This document shows, in pieces, positions 8,915-19,010 of a DNA stretch of 64,000 nucleotides. The translations under genes were made by a program, and so were the position numbers. Position 1 is the first letter of the stretch. Every line of letters begins with the position of its first letter. The notes beneath the pieces are model-generated. The model saw nothing but the letters and a program-made list of their open reading frames with translations, searched no databases and was not told the DNA's origin. This DNA is from Hyaloraphidium curvatum (lineage: Eukaryota > Monoblepharomycota > Hyaloraphidiomycetes > Hyaloraphidiales > Hyaloraphidiaceae): positions 1 to 64,000 of the forward strand of contig JAIVFI010000040.1 of the NCBI GenBank assembly GCA_025558095.1. Reading direction: 5' to 3'.

Positions 8915-10399
8915 CTACAGCGAGGCCGCACCCTCTGGCGGCCTGAACAAGTATGGCACCTCGACAAACGCCCCCTCCCTCGCCAGCCCCATCTCCTTGA
9001 GCTTCTTCCTGATCAATCCCAGCTGCTCCTTACCCCAGTACATCTCCCCGTCCACCCAGAACGACGGGATCCCCCAGATCCCCCTTTCGTGCGCCGTGCG
9101 GAGCACCCCCTCCAGCTCCTTCGGGCCGTCCCCGCGCGCGTAGGCAAGGAAGGCCGCGGCGTCGCCCTGGTCGCGGGTGCATTTCGCGACGAGCGCCGAG
9201 ATGGCGGCCGGATCCTCGAGGTTGAGCTTGCGCTTCCACGTGAGCTCGAACGCCTCGTCGACAAAGGCGTCCTGCGCCCACCGCCCCCGCGTCTCGCAAA
9301 ACAGGATGGCCAGGCAGGTCAGCGTCGAGTCCCACACCTTTTCCTGCCCGTAGATGGTGATCCCCCTGAGCTGGCCGAGGCGGCGGATGTCGGCGTACCC
9401 CACGAGCAGGTTGGCCCGCTGCTGCTCCGTGCGGGGCTTGGTCACCGCCGCGGCGGGCTTGCCCGGGTCGGGCTTGACGTCCTCGCCGTGGATCGACCCG
9501 ATGTCCATGTCGAAGGGCAGCGTGCGCACGCGCACGTCGAACTCGCGCTCCAGCGCGCGGGCGGGCTCGACGCCGAGGAACGCGTGCGGGCTCTTGATGT
9601 CGAGGTAGAGAACGATGGTGAGGCGGGCGGGGCGCGGGGTTCGCGAGTTGGCGTTGTAGGCGGCGAGGAGCTGCTGCCTGGTGGGGCCGCCGGGCATGCC
9701 GGGGGCGTCGGGGGCGACGGTGCGGTGGCCGGGGGACCAGGTGAAGGGAACGTCGGGCACCACGTCGGGGCGCCTGCGGGCGGCGCCGGCGAGCTCGAGC
9801 TGCAGGCGCGCCATCGAGAGGCCTTCGAAGGAGAGCGAGTCCACCTTGCCGACCCGCCACGTGCACGGGCGCACCGCGGCGCCGGGCATCACGTCGCTGC
9901 CCCGGATGGGACCCTCGGCCTCTGCCATGATGCGGGAGACGGCGCCGGGAGGGGGAGACACGCCGCACGCCTTTTCCAGGAGGCCCTCGGCCACGGCCGG
10001 GTTCCCGACGTCCACCGACGCGTCCACATACGCGGAAAAGCCGAGAGCGACGTAGGCGAGCGCCTGCGCCGGCGTGCCCCGCGTGCGGACGTGCCGCAGC
10101 CCCGCCAGCAGCGCGCGCGAGGACCGCGCCCTCTCGGCAAACACCGCGGCCGGCACCCGCAGCCCCTGCACCGCCGCGACCCTCTCGTAGTTGCGCACCT
10201 TGTGTGCGCGCGTGCGGTCGCGGATCGGCGTGGGCTCGGCGGGCGGGGAGAGGTCTCCCGCGGGTGCCTCCCACTCGACCACGACGAGCGGCGCCGCGTA
10301 GTCCTGCGGGACCGCGTGCGCGGGGCCGTCGGCGTGGAAGGAGAGGAAGCAGTCGCTGGACTTGAAGTCGACCGCGGCGAGGAGCACGGGGGCGGCCAT
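8915..10399 (-). CDS. HCCA-isomerase / GST-kappa-like protein, two DsbA-type domains (copy 1)
   Basis: 494 residues, ATG, intronless. The C-terminal half is a clear DsbA-fold domain of the 2-hydroxychromene-2-carboxylate isomerase/GST-kappa group. It opens with DIKSPHAFLGVEPARALE, where the Ser of S-P-H takes the position of the catalytic Ser/Cys, and ends with WGIPSFWVDGEMYWGKEQL, the family's cis-Pro region. The N-terminal half starts DFKSSDCFLSFH and looks like a degenerate copy of the same domain. No CxxC redox pair is present, which argues for isomerase or transferase chemistry rather than disulfide exchange. HCCA isomerases act in naphthalene-type aromatic degradation with glutathione. 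The close paralogue lies at 44813-46351. It is co-directional with the DUF1254 gene 185 bases upstream. Confidence 0.8.
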   Translation of the reverse strand: MAAPVLLAAVDFKSSDCFLSFHADGPAHAVPQDYAAPLVVVEWEAPAGDLSPPAEPTPIRDRTRAHKVRNYERVAAVQGLRVPAAVFAERARSSRALLAGLRHVRTRGTPAQALAYVALGFSAYVDASVDVGNPAVAEGLLEKACGVSPPPGAVSRIMAEAEGPIRGSDVMPGAAVRPCTWRVGKVDSLSFEGLSMARLQLELAGAARRRPDVVPDVPFTWSPGHRTVAPDAPGMPGGPTRQQLLAAYNANSRTPRPARLTIVLYLDIKSPHAFLGVEPARALEREFDVRVRTLPFDMDIGSIHGEDVKPDPGKPAAAVTKPRTEQQRANLLVGYADIRRLGQLRGITIYGQEKVWDSTLTCLAILFCETRGRWAQDAFVDEAFELTWKRKLNLEDPAAISALVAKCTRDQGDAAAFLAYARGDGPKELEGVLRTAHERGIWGIPSFWVDGEMYWGKEQLGLIRKKLKEMGLAREGAFVEVPYLFRPPEGAASL

Positions 10400-10584
10400 C
10401 TCGGTCGCGAGTGTGGGTCGGCGGTTGGTTGGGGTTGGTCGGAGGCGTCGTCAGGGAAATGCGGAATTGAGAGCCCCGGTGGTTTCGGCGCGCACCCGAT
10501 TCGGCACGTACTCCTCCGTCTCCTCCACCAAAGCAAGCCACGATCGGCCCCCGACATTTCTACCCGCGACGGCGCCCGGGCGCA

Positions 10585-11925
10585 TCACCCCGCCCTCGTG
10601 ACCTCCGGCCGTCTCCACCCCCCCGACCTCGCCTCCTCCCGCGGCAGGTACAGCCTCAACGCCACCCAGAACTTCCCCCCCGGCGCCGGCAGCCAGTTGC
10701 ACCTCCTGTCCTCCCCGGGGTCGGCGTGCTGCATCGCGATCGTGAGCCCGCCGTCGTCGTCCTTCTTCAGGTCGGGCAGCATGGGGGAGTTGATCAGGTA
10801 CCGTTCCAGGGGGTTGGCGTACAGCAGGCTCTCGGGGAGGGTGTACATTGTCAGGCTCCAGAAGGCGTCCACGGGCGGCAGCCCCCCCGGCGGGAACCTG
10901 ATGGCGTGCCGCCCCGCCGACCCGTCGAGCGGGTCCCCGGCGGCGTCGGAAAAGTACGTCAGGTACAGCGCCTCCTCGACCGAGTTGCCGTAGATCCCGA
11001 TGCACGCCCCCGCGAAGCGCTTCAGGTGGTCGTCGGCCAGGTGCTCCCGCGTGCCGAACAGCGCGGCGCTGGTGATCTCGCCCGTGTCGATCTTCCCGGC
11101 CTTGAATCGGTCGAAGTCGGCCCAGGCATCGGCCATGCCCTGCGAGACGGCGTCGCGGATCCCGGGGGCTAGCGCGGCGGCGCCGAACGGCTTGCCGGGG
11201 ACGATCCCGAGCCGTTCGAACCGCGCGCGGAGATCCACCTCCGAGGGATGCGCCGGCGCGTATCCCAGCACGAACGCCAGCTGCGTGAAGAACTCGGGCG
11301 AGCTCTTCTGCGCCTCGCGGTCCAGCGGCTCCGGGAACTCCAGGGCCGGCGGCGCCGCCGGCGCCTCCGTGCCCAGGAACGCCGACAGCGGCCGCACGCG
11401 GTACCCGGCCTGCACCGCCTTGACCGCGTCCATGTCGTCGGGCCCGAAGAGCTGCGTGCGGTACACCGCGAAGCAGAGCCCCGTCTCGCAGCGGATCACT
11501 TTCCCGACGCCTTCGGGGGTGTCCCCCTTCCACCCGGGACCGGCAACCATGTAGTTCCCCCCCTCGGACCCCGTGGCGCGGCTTCCGAGGTAGTCGAAGT
11601 TGTGCGTGTAGGCGTCGATCAGCTGCACGGAATAGTACCTCCCCGCCCCGACCCTGGGCACCGTCAGCACCACCGGCTCGGCGCGCAGGTCCAGCCCGGC
11701 GAACGAGTACGGCGTGTCCGCGTTGGGCGTCTGTACCGCGGTGTCGGCGGGGGTGTACACCCGCGCGGCGGAGGCGATGGAGTTGAAGGGGCACTTGTAC
11801 TCGGGGCCGTCCCGCGAGACGAAGTAGGCGTGCTGGATCCGCAGGCTGTCCACGAGGGGGAAGCCGTAGAGGTAGGCCTCGCGGGCGATGGCGCGGGCTT
11901 CGGCGGGCGTGAGCGGCGGGGGCAT
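10585..11925 (-). CDS. DUF1254-DUF1214 domain protein
   Basis: 446 residues from ATG 11925, chosen because REAYLYGFPLVD, the hallmark start of DUF1254, begins about 15 residues later. The DUF1254 half continues with TPNADTPYSFAGLDLRAEP and YYSVQLIDAYTHNFDYLG. The DUF1214 half has FWSLTMYTLPESLLYANPLERY and ends in the conserved NWLPAPGGKFWVALRLYLP. These paired domains form a widespread family, mainly bacterial, with some members in algae and fungi. Function is unknown to me, although the fold has been compared with carbohydrate- or envelope-related proteins. No signal peptide is visible at this start. It is intronless. Transfer from bacteria is possible but not shown by the sequence alone. 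Confidence 0.9.
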   Translation of the reverse strand: MPPPLTPAEARAIAREAYLYGFPLVDSLRIQHAYFVSRDGPEYKCPFNSIASAARVYTPADTAVQTPNADTPYSFAGLDLRAEPVVLTVPRVGAGRYYSVQLIDAYTHNFDYLGSRATGSEGGNYMVAGPGWKGDTPEGVGKVIRCETGLCFAVYRTQLFGPDDMDAVKAVQAGYRVRPLSAFLGTEAPAAPPALEFPEPLDREAQKSSPEFFTQLAFVLGYAPAHPSEVDLRARFERLGIVPGKPFGAAALAPGIRDAVSQGMADAWADFDRFKAGKIDTGEITSAALFGTREHLADDHLKRFAGACIGIYGNSVEEALYLTYFSDAAGDPLDGSAGRHAIRFPPGGLPPVDAFWSLTMYTLPESLLYANPLERYLINSPMLPDLKKDDDGGLTIAMQHADPGEDRRCNWLPAPGGKFWVALRLYLPREEARSGGWRRPEVTRAG

Positions 11926-12324
11926 GGCGGTGGACTGGGGTGCGTTGCGGGGGCGGTCGTTCGGGGATCGCGGCGCGGCGGCAATGCCCTGCCCTGAAGA
12001 CCCTTTGGCTGCCAAGCACTCGCACGGGTCCATATCGGCGCAAGGGACGCTCGCTCTCGAACACCGAAGACATGTTTTTCAAACGAAGGTATCGCTGCAC
12101 AAGAGGGCGCCGGCGCGGATGGCGGCCGGCCGCCTGCCGATACCCCGCAACTCCTGCAGTGGGGCCCGCGAACCCCCCAAAACACATCACCAGACGCAAG
12201 ACCTGCCACCGCACCCATCCATGCACCACACGTCGCTTCCAACGCCGCCCCTCCGCGGCCCGGCGGCGGACGTTGAAAGCCAATCCTCCTCCCGTCCCTG
12301 ACCCCCTGCCCGCCCGGCGGTCCA
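11926..12324. other. Spacer between DUF1254 gene and array gene A
   Basis: About 400 bases upstream of the DUF1254 gene and downstream of array gene A. I see no gene, RNA or repeat here. Confidence 0.5.
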
Positions 12325-12943
12325 TCACGCGGCGCCCAGCGCGATCCCCGCGCCCGCCCAATCGTCCTCGGTCCACGGCGAGGCGAGCAGGAAGCCGTCC
12401 CCCCGCATGCCGGGCGGGGTGATTGGCGAAGGCGGCGCGGGCGCGGGGTCCTGCATGGCCGCGGGGGCATGTTGGGCGAAGAAGGGGCCCAGGGGCGGCA
12501 GGGGGCTGATGTCCCGGTAGGCCGGACGGGGCCAGGGAGATGACGAGGGGGGCTGCGGCATGAAGAGGAAGGCGAGATGGCCCGGCTGGGGCGCGGCGGG
12601 GGGTGTGGCGGGGGGCGACGGCAGCGGCGCGGGCGGGGCCGTGCGCAGGGGAGAGAGGAACACCGGCGGCAGCGTGAAGCGCAGGGGGGCGGCGGACGGC
12701 GGCGGGGCGGCCAGCGGCAGCGTGACGCGTGTGGGGAACGAGGCGGGCGAGAGCGCCGGCGCGGGCGGGGCGCGGGGGCCGCGGCAGGCGGCGCACGGCC
12801 TCCGGGGAAGGCCGTCGAGGCGCCTGCGGGCGCACTGCCGGCTGCGGGGAGACGAATCAGCACTCGCGGTCTCCGGGCGACGCCGCCACGCACCAGCGCC
12901 GCGCGGGGCCGGGGCTGCCCGGGGACCGCGGGGCTGACTCCAT
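12325..12943 (-). CDS. Array gene A: small proline-rich protein with reduced four-cysteine Zn2Cys6-like motif
   Basis: Model: exon 1 12943-12894 (starting MESAPRSPGS), intron 12893-12842 (GTGCGT...CCGCAG, 52 nt), exon 2 12841-12325; 188 residues. The intron splits a Cys codon (TG|C). The spliced motif is C-R-Q-C, twelve residues, C-A-A-C, that is C-x2-C-x12-C-x2-C. Compared with a fungal Zn2Cys6 cluster, cysteines 1, 2, 4 and 5 are kept, cysteine 3 is Gly and cysteine 6 is gone. Then come a basic/proline-rich stretch, the array motif FPTRVTLPL and a C-terminus with MRGDGFLLASPWTEDDW, shared in part with array gene C. There is no fungal transcription-factor middle domain. It could be a small DNA-binding regulator, or a decayed one. 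It is the only array member on the minus strand. Confidence 0.6.
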
Positions 12944-13857
12944 GTTGCTCCGTGCGCGGCCTGCGGGGCTGCAGCTGGCTGCGGCGAACGCGCGATTGCG
13001 GGACGGCGACGGGCGGCGAGATTCGGGTTGCCGAACCATACCGCCCGCCAGCCCGCCGCGTGCGGACCGGCCTGGACCGCGTACCCTTCCCCACTTGTCC
13101 CCTTCCCCCAGCGCCGAGCATCAAATGGCCGCCCAGCACTGGTAAGGAACGATGGCGGGCCGAATAGGTTCGGGTGGGCGCCGGGCGATGCGCGGTGTGC
13201 AATGGCCAAGGCCCGTCACCGGACACCGCCCTCGGCCCACTCGGCCCGCCCGTCCCGCGCCGGGGAGGAATCGGATCGCCGTCCGAAGGTTCACCGAAGC
13301 GCAGTCGCCGGGTCCGATTCTCGTGCGAATGGCGAACGCCGCGCCGGCGCCGGCCGGCGGGGCAGACCGGCTGGACCCGCGCCGTGCCCGACCCGCGGTC
13401 CGCGCGACCCGGTTCGCAAAGCTACAAGACGCCCATCGGGGTCGAAAGCCGCGCCGCGTACTATGCGGGATGGCGGACAAGGCAAAGGCGGCTTCTTGGG
13501 CTTCGTCAAGGGGAGATCGGTCCCTACCGGAGGCTGACGCCGGCCGATGCCAACACCGACCTCCGGGCCCCGCCCGCATCCTTCCCCGCGCGTTTGTCTC
13601 CATCAGGAATATCCTGTGCAGGTGCCTTGTCTCCCCCTTTTGTGGTCTTTATTGCGGACGGATGCGCGGGTCGCGCGGCGATGCGATTCCGCGGTGCCGC
13701 GCGCGGCTCAACTCCGGGTCCTGGAGGCGGGGACCGGCCGGCAAATAGCGTCGCCGGGAAGCCCACCGATAGGCTTCGTAGCTGTGCCCCGTGCGCTGCG
13801 GCAGCGCCTGAAAGCAGCTCGATTCTTCAGAAGGAGTCCGAGGAAAGGGGAGAGGAC
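12944..13857. other. Divergent spacer between array genes A and B
   Basis: About 900 bases between the divergent starts of A and B. It presumably holds both promoters, but I see no TATA box or repeated operator. The open frames here are GC-driven and lack domain motifs. Confidence 0.5.
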
Positions 13858-14463
13858 ATGGCCTGCCTGTCGTGGTGCGCACCCCGCCCGCCCGCCCGCT
13901 CTTGGCCGGCCGGTGCTGACGTCCCACGCAGCCGCAAGCTCAAGCGCAAGTGCGCCGACCGCGGCGGCCCGTGCCTGCGGTGCCGGCGCAAGGGCCTCGA
14001 GTGCTCCGCCGGGCGCCGCCCACCCCCCGCGTCGTCGTCGGCGGAGGAGACGCGGCCCGACGGCGCGCAGCAGGCGACGCCGCTGCCGCCCGCGGACCTC
14101 GCCGGCGCGCTGCGGCTGCTCTTCGCGCACCCCGTGTTCCCCGTCGTTTTCCCGACCGTCGTCTCCCTCCCCTCCCCCGCGCCGGCCCCCTTCCCCGCCG
14201 CCGCACCGGCGGACCCGGCCCCGGCGCTCCGCTCGCCCTCCGCCGCCTCGGAAGAGACACTGTACGACGACCCGTGGGCGCCCTTCCTGAAGGCGGAGGA
14301 GGCGCTGCACCGCCGCGCAAAGGGCAAGGGGCCCGTGCCGGCGATGCGGAGGGGCGAGGACCCGTTCCTGTTCCCCGCGGCGGCGGATGGCCAGGAGGAG
14401 GAGGCGGGGTGGTGGGGAACGGTGCCGTGGGACGGCGTGGAGATGGGCGGCGCAAGGGGCTAG
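13858..14463 (+). CDS. Array gene B: small Zn2Cys6 protein
   Basis: Model: exon 1 is only 17 bases (13858-13874), the intron is 13875-13931 (GTGCGC...CACGCAG, 57 nt) and exon 2 is 13932-14463; 182 residues. Splicing through a split Cys codon gives, right after the start, C-L-S-C, RKLKRK, C, six residues, C-L-R-C, RRKGLE, C. That is a complete fungal binuclear Zn2Cys6 cluster with spacing 2-6-6-2-6, including the Arg/Lys-rich DNA-contact loop. The rest is Pro/Ala-rich with the array motif VVFPTVVSLP and an acidic, tryptophan-containing C-terminus (EEEAGWWGTVPWDGVEM) that resembles an activation segment. It lacks the large regulatory domain usual in this class. The unspliced frame destroys the cluster, which is strong support for the intron. 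Confidence 0.75.
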   Translation: MACLSWCAPRPPARSWPAGADVPRSRKLKRKCADRGGPCLRCRRKGLECSAGRRPPPASSSAEETRPDGAQQATPLPPADLAGALRLLFAHPVFPVVFPTVVSLPSPAPAPFPAAAPADPAPALRSPSAASEETLYDDPWAPFLKAEEALHRRAKGKGPVPAMRRGEDPFLFPAAADGQEEEAGWWGTVPWDGVEMGGARG

Positions 14464-15191
14464 GAGGGGGGGACAAGGCGGACGGTGGAAGTCAAGGAGC
14501 GCCCTGGTGCCGGCTCCGCGTGGCATGCGGGGCCGGGAGGGACGCAATCCGGGCCTTTGGACAGCTGGCACGCGCGACCGCTATTCCGGTCGGATGGCAT
14601 AGCTAGTGTATGCAGCGGCAGCGCGGCGACCGCGGCAACGAGAAGACATCGATTCCGCCCTCGATCCCACCGACCTTCTTCCCACCGTTCGCGGGCTCCG
14701 CAACGATATCGCCGCGGGGCTTGATCCCCAGTCGGCGAGACGGATCCGCGCCTTCCACGAACGCCATCCACGTAGCGTATACTCAACACATCCCAACTTC
14801 CGTCCAAACCGCTCCCCGCTTCTTGGCGGCCCATTCCCCATCCACACGCCGGTTTCCCCCGGCGCGCCCGGCGATCCCCCCGGGCGATGCAATTCTTCGG
14901 CCGCCGGACGGATAATCCGGTCGGTGGTCGCGGGAGGAGAAAGCCCCCGCCACCGCGACCAACGTGGGGACGCAGCGGGAGGTGCGATGGCGCCTTCGGA
15001 CGCTTTGGAAGGGGGACGAGGGGTAGGTGGGTGGGCGCCCCTGGTGCAGCAGGGGTTTTGGAGATGGGGAGCGACGACGCAGTGAGGACCGGGCTCGCGA
15101 CGGGCGCACCGTCGCACCACCGCACGATACCCGGCGGCACGTCTCGGCGCATCAGTCCCATCCGTCGGGACCCCGCGGCGGATTCGTCGCG

Positions 15192-15223
<32 letters not shown>

Positions 15224-16038
15224 ACAGTTGGCGAGTCACATGCACCGCCCCAAGTGCCCCGTAGCCGGCGATCGCCCGTTTTCCGCGGGTCCGGGAACCA
15301 GATGGGGCAGCGGACCGGGCGGCAAACTCCCTAACGGTCCGGGTGTTCAACTTGGGGGCCGTTCGGACCCCGGATGGCGGCGGGCAAGCCCGCTCGCCGC
15401 CCGTCGGCGAGGCGGGAAACGCGGACGGGGGTCGGACGGCGCCGTGGCGTGCGTGCCGCCCGGATCGGACGCGCGGGATAGATAGTGGGGGGTGCCGCAA
15501 TGCAGGTGGCACGGGCGGCGCGGGGCGGCGAGGGCCCGGAGTCGGCGCGATCGGACCAGGAGCTTGGGACAGGGGGGAGTGGATGGGTCGGGTGACCGCG
15601 CGACGACGCGCTGCGTCCCTTCCAGCCAGCGGATGTTTCGTGGGCCGATGGGGCGGGGCAATGTGCCGAAGTGGATCGGCCACAGCGGCCGCGGCCGTGC
15701 GCAAGGGCACTTGCGGTTCGGCGACGTTCGGGTCTGGAGCTCGGAGCACAGCATGGCCGCCTATTCCGAACGAGAGTCGACGGCGGGCCGGAAGCGCAGG
15801 GACGGCTGCCGGAGGGGCGCCGGGAGCAACGGCTGGGCGGGTGGCCACCATTTGAGGCGGTCCGGAGGGCGATGCATGGCTTGGCGACGGGCGGAATACG
15901 CCTCGGCCAGTTGGTGCAAAAAAAGTCTGGGACCCGAATGGCCGGCTTCTTCCCCAATCGACCATCATCCATCGCCAAACCTCCAGGAGCCTCCCCGGCA
16001 GGAAGAACGCGTCCGCCGCGCCGCGCCAGCGAACGAAA
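14464..16038. other. Long spacer between array genes B and C
   Basis: About 1.6 kb without a supportable gene. Overlapping open frames on all strands reflect high GC. The only structure seen is the GGGGTC microsatellite at 15194-15224. Confidence 0.5.
15194..15224 (+). repeat. GGGGTC hexanucleotide microsatellite
   Basis: About five tandem GGGGTC units within a non-coding spacer. Confidence 0.85.
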
Positions 16039-16855
16039 ATGGCACCCTGGTAAGCACCGTCAGCGGCGGGCGGACGGGCAGCGCTGACGCGCCCGCACAA
16101 ACAGCGCCGGCTGCCGCCTCATGATCCGGCTCGGCCCCACGCGCGAGAAGTGCGGCCGCTGCAAGGCCAAGGCACGGCTGCGGCAGGAACAGCGCGCGCA
16201 GGCACGCGCGGCGAGGCCCGCCCCGCCCGCGCCGGCCGTGCCCCGTATCTCCTTCCCCACCGTCGTCGCGCTGCCCTCCCGACCCCCGGCCGCCCCCCTC
16301 CCCGCGTCGGCCGCCCCTCCGCCGCCACCGCGCGGCACCGTCGCCCCCCGGAGTACCCGCGGCGAGGCCTATCCGACGCCCCGCACGCCCCCTTCGCCGG
16401 GGTCGCCGCCCCTCCCGCTCGACGAGCTGTTCCCCCGAACAGCGGCCCACCTGCCCGACGCCAGGCCGGCGAAACGGCCCCGAGGCGCCGCCATGGCGCT
16501 CCATGCACCGCTGGAATGGACCTTCCTCGCGTGGAACCCTCCACACGGCCCTTCGGCGGACCCGCTGCCATCACCTCCCGCCGAGGATCCCCCCTCCCTC
16601 CCCCTCCCTCCCGTGGCCCTGTTCCCCCCCGCACCCGAGGACCTCCCCCCCGCCCTCTCCCTCCCGTTCGCAGCACCCGCGCTGCCCGCCCTGCCGGAGG
16701 ACGCGCTCCGCGCCGCCGACGCGTACCTCCTCTCGTTCCTCGCGGCCCGCACGGAACAGGCCGCCGCGTGGGACGGGGTGATGCGCGGGGACGGGTACCT
16801 CTTCGCGGGAACGGGCGCCGGGGAGGAGGAGTGGGTCGCGACGGGGGCAGCGTGA
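16039..16855 (+). CDS. Array gene C: four-cysteine Zn2Cys6-like protein
   Basis: Model: exon 1 is 11 bases (16039-16049, ATG GCA CCC TG), the intron is 16050-16104 (GTAAGC...AAACAG, 55 nt) and exon 2 is 16105-16855; 253 residues. The spliced start reads M-A-P-C-A-G-C, twelve residues, C-G-R-C. This is the same C-x2-C-x12-C-x2-C as array gene A, again with Gly at the third cysteine position of a Zn2Cys6 cluster and the sixth cysteine lost (Arg). The array motif ISFPTVVALP follows. The C-terminus has EDALRAADAYLLSFLAAR and MRGDGYLFAG...EEEW, similar to the end of gene A. The matching loss of the same two cysteines in two genes suggests a defined variant rather than random decay. Confidence 0.65.
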
Positions 16856-18392
16856 CCGGCCCCCCCACCCCCGGAGGCGGTACGGGTCCGGCAGGTTGGA
16901 CGACGGCGCGAGCGCTGCGCGGGCGCGGCGCGGGGAACAGGGCGACGCATGGCGCAGGATGGGCGGCGGGAACGCCGTGTTGTTCCCATGGGGAAGGTGT
17001 ATACCGCGGAGCGCGAGAACGGGGACATGCCACGTCAGGCCGGAATCCGCCGTCCTCCCCCCGCTCCGCGCTCTTATCTGCTTTTCCCTTCATTCGATCC
17101 CGTCCGCCCCGTTTCAGGCGTCCCTCCCGTTCGGCTCGGGCCCGCCGCGGACCTCCAATCCTTCGCGGGACGTCAAACCGCCCGCTGACCCTCCCGCGCA
17201 TGTCCGCCCCCCGATCACCGTCCCGATGCACTCCTCCCCAACCAATCGCCCGTTCGGGCACCCGGGATACGGTCCGGCCGGGCCTCCCCGGACCGGCACG
17301 CGGGGCGGCCGCCCGCCACCGCACCGCGCCGTCCCCTTTTCCCCGCCCCATCCTCCGGCGGGCCACCATCCCGGCAATTTCACGGGGATTCCCAAACCCA
17401 GCAAACAAGGACGACGGCGTCGGAGGGGCCAAACGCGCGTGGATCGGGCGTCGGACGGCTTCCGTCGGAGCGGGCGCGGGCGGACGCCGACGGCGGCGGA
17501 TCCGATCGGAACCGGATGCACCCGTCGCGTTTGTATACCGAATGCGAATGCGGAGCCGTATGGACGGGACAAAGTGATGCGCGCGGCGCCGGGGAGGTGG
17601 GGCGGCCGCGGTACGGCCGTGCGCCGCGCGCGTCCCCGCCATCCTGCCGGGCCGCGGCCGCACCGGAGCCCCGCTCGATGCCATCCGATGGCATCCGAAG
17701 CCCGGAAGCCGGGCGGCCGGGGTCGCTTGCCGCCGCGGAGGGTTGGGGACCGGCGCGTGGGACGGGAGGGGTCGCCAGACGTCGGGAAGGGGCGGGGCAT
17801 GCAAACCCGTCGTGTTCATCACGTTCCGGATAGCGGCACCTCCGTTTCGCGCCTTTGCTGGGAAGCAATGTCCGGTCGGGACGGCGGAGGCGGGGGACGG
17901 CGGTCGGCGAGGCGGGCAGAACGATGGCCGCGTTAGGGTCCCCGGGCAGAGGGCGGCTGGTGGTGCGCGGTGGCCGTCGCACGCGAACCAAGGGGAGCGC
18001 AAGGATTTGCCGGGTCCGCGTGGGACGGGGGAGTGCGAGCCGGCGGACGTTTCGTGATGGTGGTTTTGCCCCGGGTGGACGGAATCGGAGGCGGTTGATC
18101 CATTTCCAGTTGTTTTTTCATCGGCGGCCGAAGCTGTGCTCATCCGTTTCGGGCACTTTGCCGACCGCCGGCCACCGGCCGTGCTGACGGTCCGATCCGT
18201 TCTGCACCTTTGCCCACCCGCCGACCTCCTGCGAGCCCGTGCTACCACCCGGGGCGGAGAACAAGTGCGTGGTCCGCCGGGGTCCGTGCGCAACGCCAGC
18301 CAACGAGGGACGCACATCTGGACTCCGCGGCCGCCTTCCGTCCGCCTCCCTCCGACACGCGACAGGCCCGCCCCCGCCCGCCCGCCCCCGCG
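16856..18392. other. Long spacer between array genes C and D
   Basis: About 1.5 kb. No supportable gene or repeat was recognised. Around 18250-18310 one frame reads NKCVVRRGPC, which could be a vestige of a Zn2Cys6 cluster lost from gene D; this is a weak observation. Confidence 0.45.
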
Positions 18393-19010
18393 ATGAAGCA
18401 GCGCGCTTTGCCCCGCGCGCGCCGGCACGCCGCGGCGCCCGCCCCGCCGCCCGCCATCGCCTTCCCGCGCGTCGTCGTCATCCCCGGCCTGGCCGCCCTC
18501 GTCCCCGGCCCGGCCCCGAACCGGGCGGCCCCGCAGACCGTAGGGGAGCCCGCGCCCGCCTCCGTGGCGCAGCACACCGCCCCGCTGCTCTCCCCCGCCT
18601 CCGACTCCCCCCCGCCCGCCCTCCCCTCCCCCACAACACACCCCGGCCCCGCCGACGCCGACCGCATCGCAGACATGTACGCCTCGTTCCTGCGCGCGCA
18701 GCACGCCCCCCTCTCCGCGCCCCCGGCCGGCATCTGGGCCCTCGAGGGGGCGCACCGCCGCGCGGCCTCGGCAGCGGACGACGGGCTCTCCCTCTCCTCC
18801 TTCGACACCGCGAGCCACTCCTCCGCGGACCCCTTCCTCGCGTGGCCGTCGCCCGATCCGGATGTCCCCGGCTCCCCGAACGCGGGGCCGGACGGCGTCC
18901 CCGGCGCGCGGGACGGCGGCGCGGCGGACGGGCTGGACGCGTTCCTCGCCGACTTTTCCCTCGGCCATGCGCTCGCGCGGGGTTGGTCGGGCGCGCTGGA
19001 GGGCCTGTGA
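18393..19010 (+). CDS. Array gene D: cluster-less member
   Basis: 205 residues from ATG 18393. It begins with a short Arg-rich stretch (RALPRARRH) and then the array motif IAFPRVVVIPG, which in genes B and C follows the zinc cluster directly. No cysteine cluster is present in this frame. The C-terminal half has an acidic/aromatic pattern (DRIADMYASFLRAQ; DGLDAFLADFSLGHAL) comparable to the helical segment of gene C. The shared motif and position in the array support homology. It may be a pseudogene-like remnant or a partner without a DNA-binding domain. I cannot assign a function. Confidence 0.5.
   Translation: MKQRALPRARRHAAAPAPPPAIAFPRVVVIPGLAALVPGPAPNRAAPQTVGEPAPASVAQHTAPLLSPASDSPPPALPSPTTHPGPADADRIADMYASFLRAQHAPLSAPPAGIWALEGAHRRAASAADDGLSLSSFDTASHSSADPFLAWPSPDPDVPGSPNAGPDGVPGARDGGAADGLDAFLADFSLGHALARGWSGALEGL

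Noticed and set aside
15194-15224. GGGGTC repeats as telomeric sequence
   Set aside because: Only about five units occur inside a gene spacer, and the unit is not a known fungal telomere repeat.
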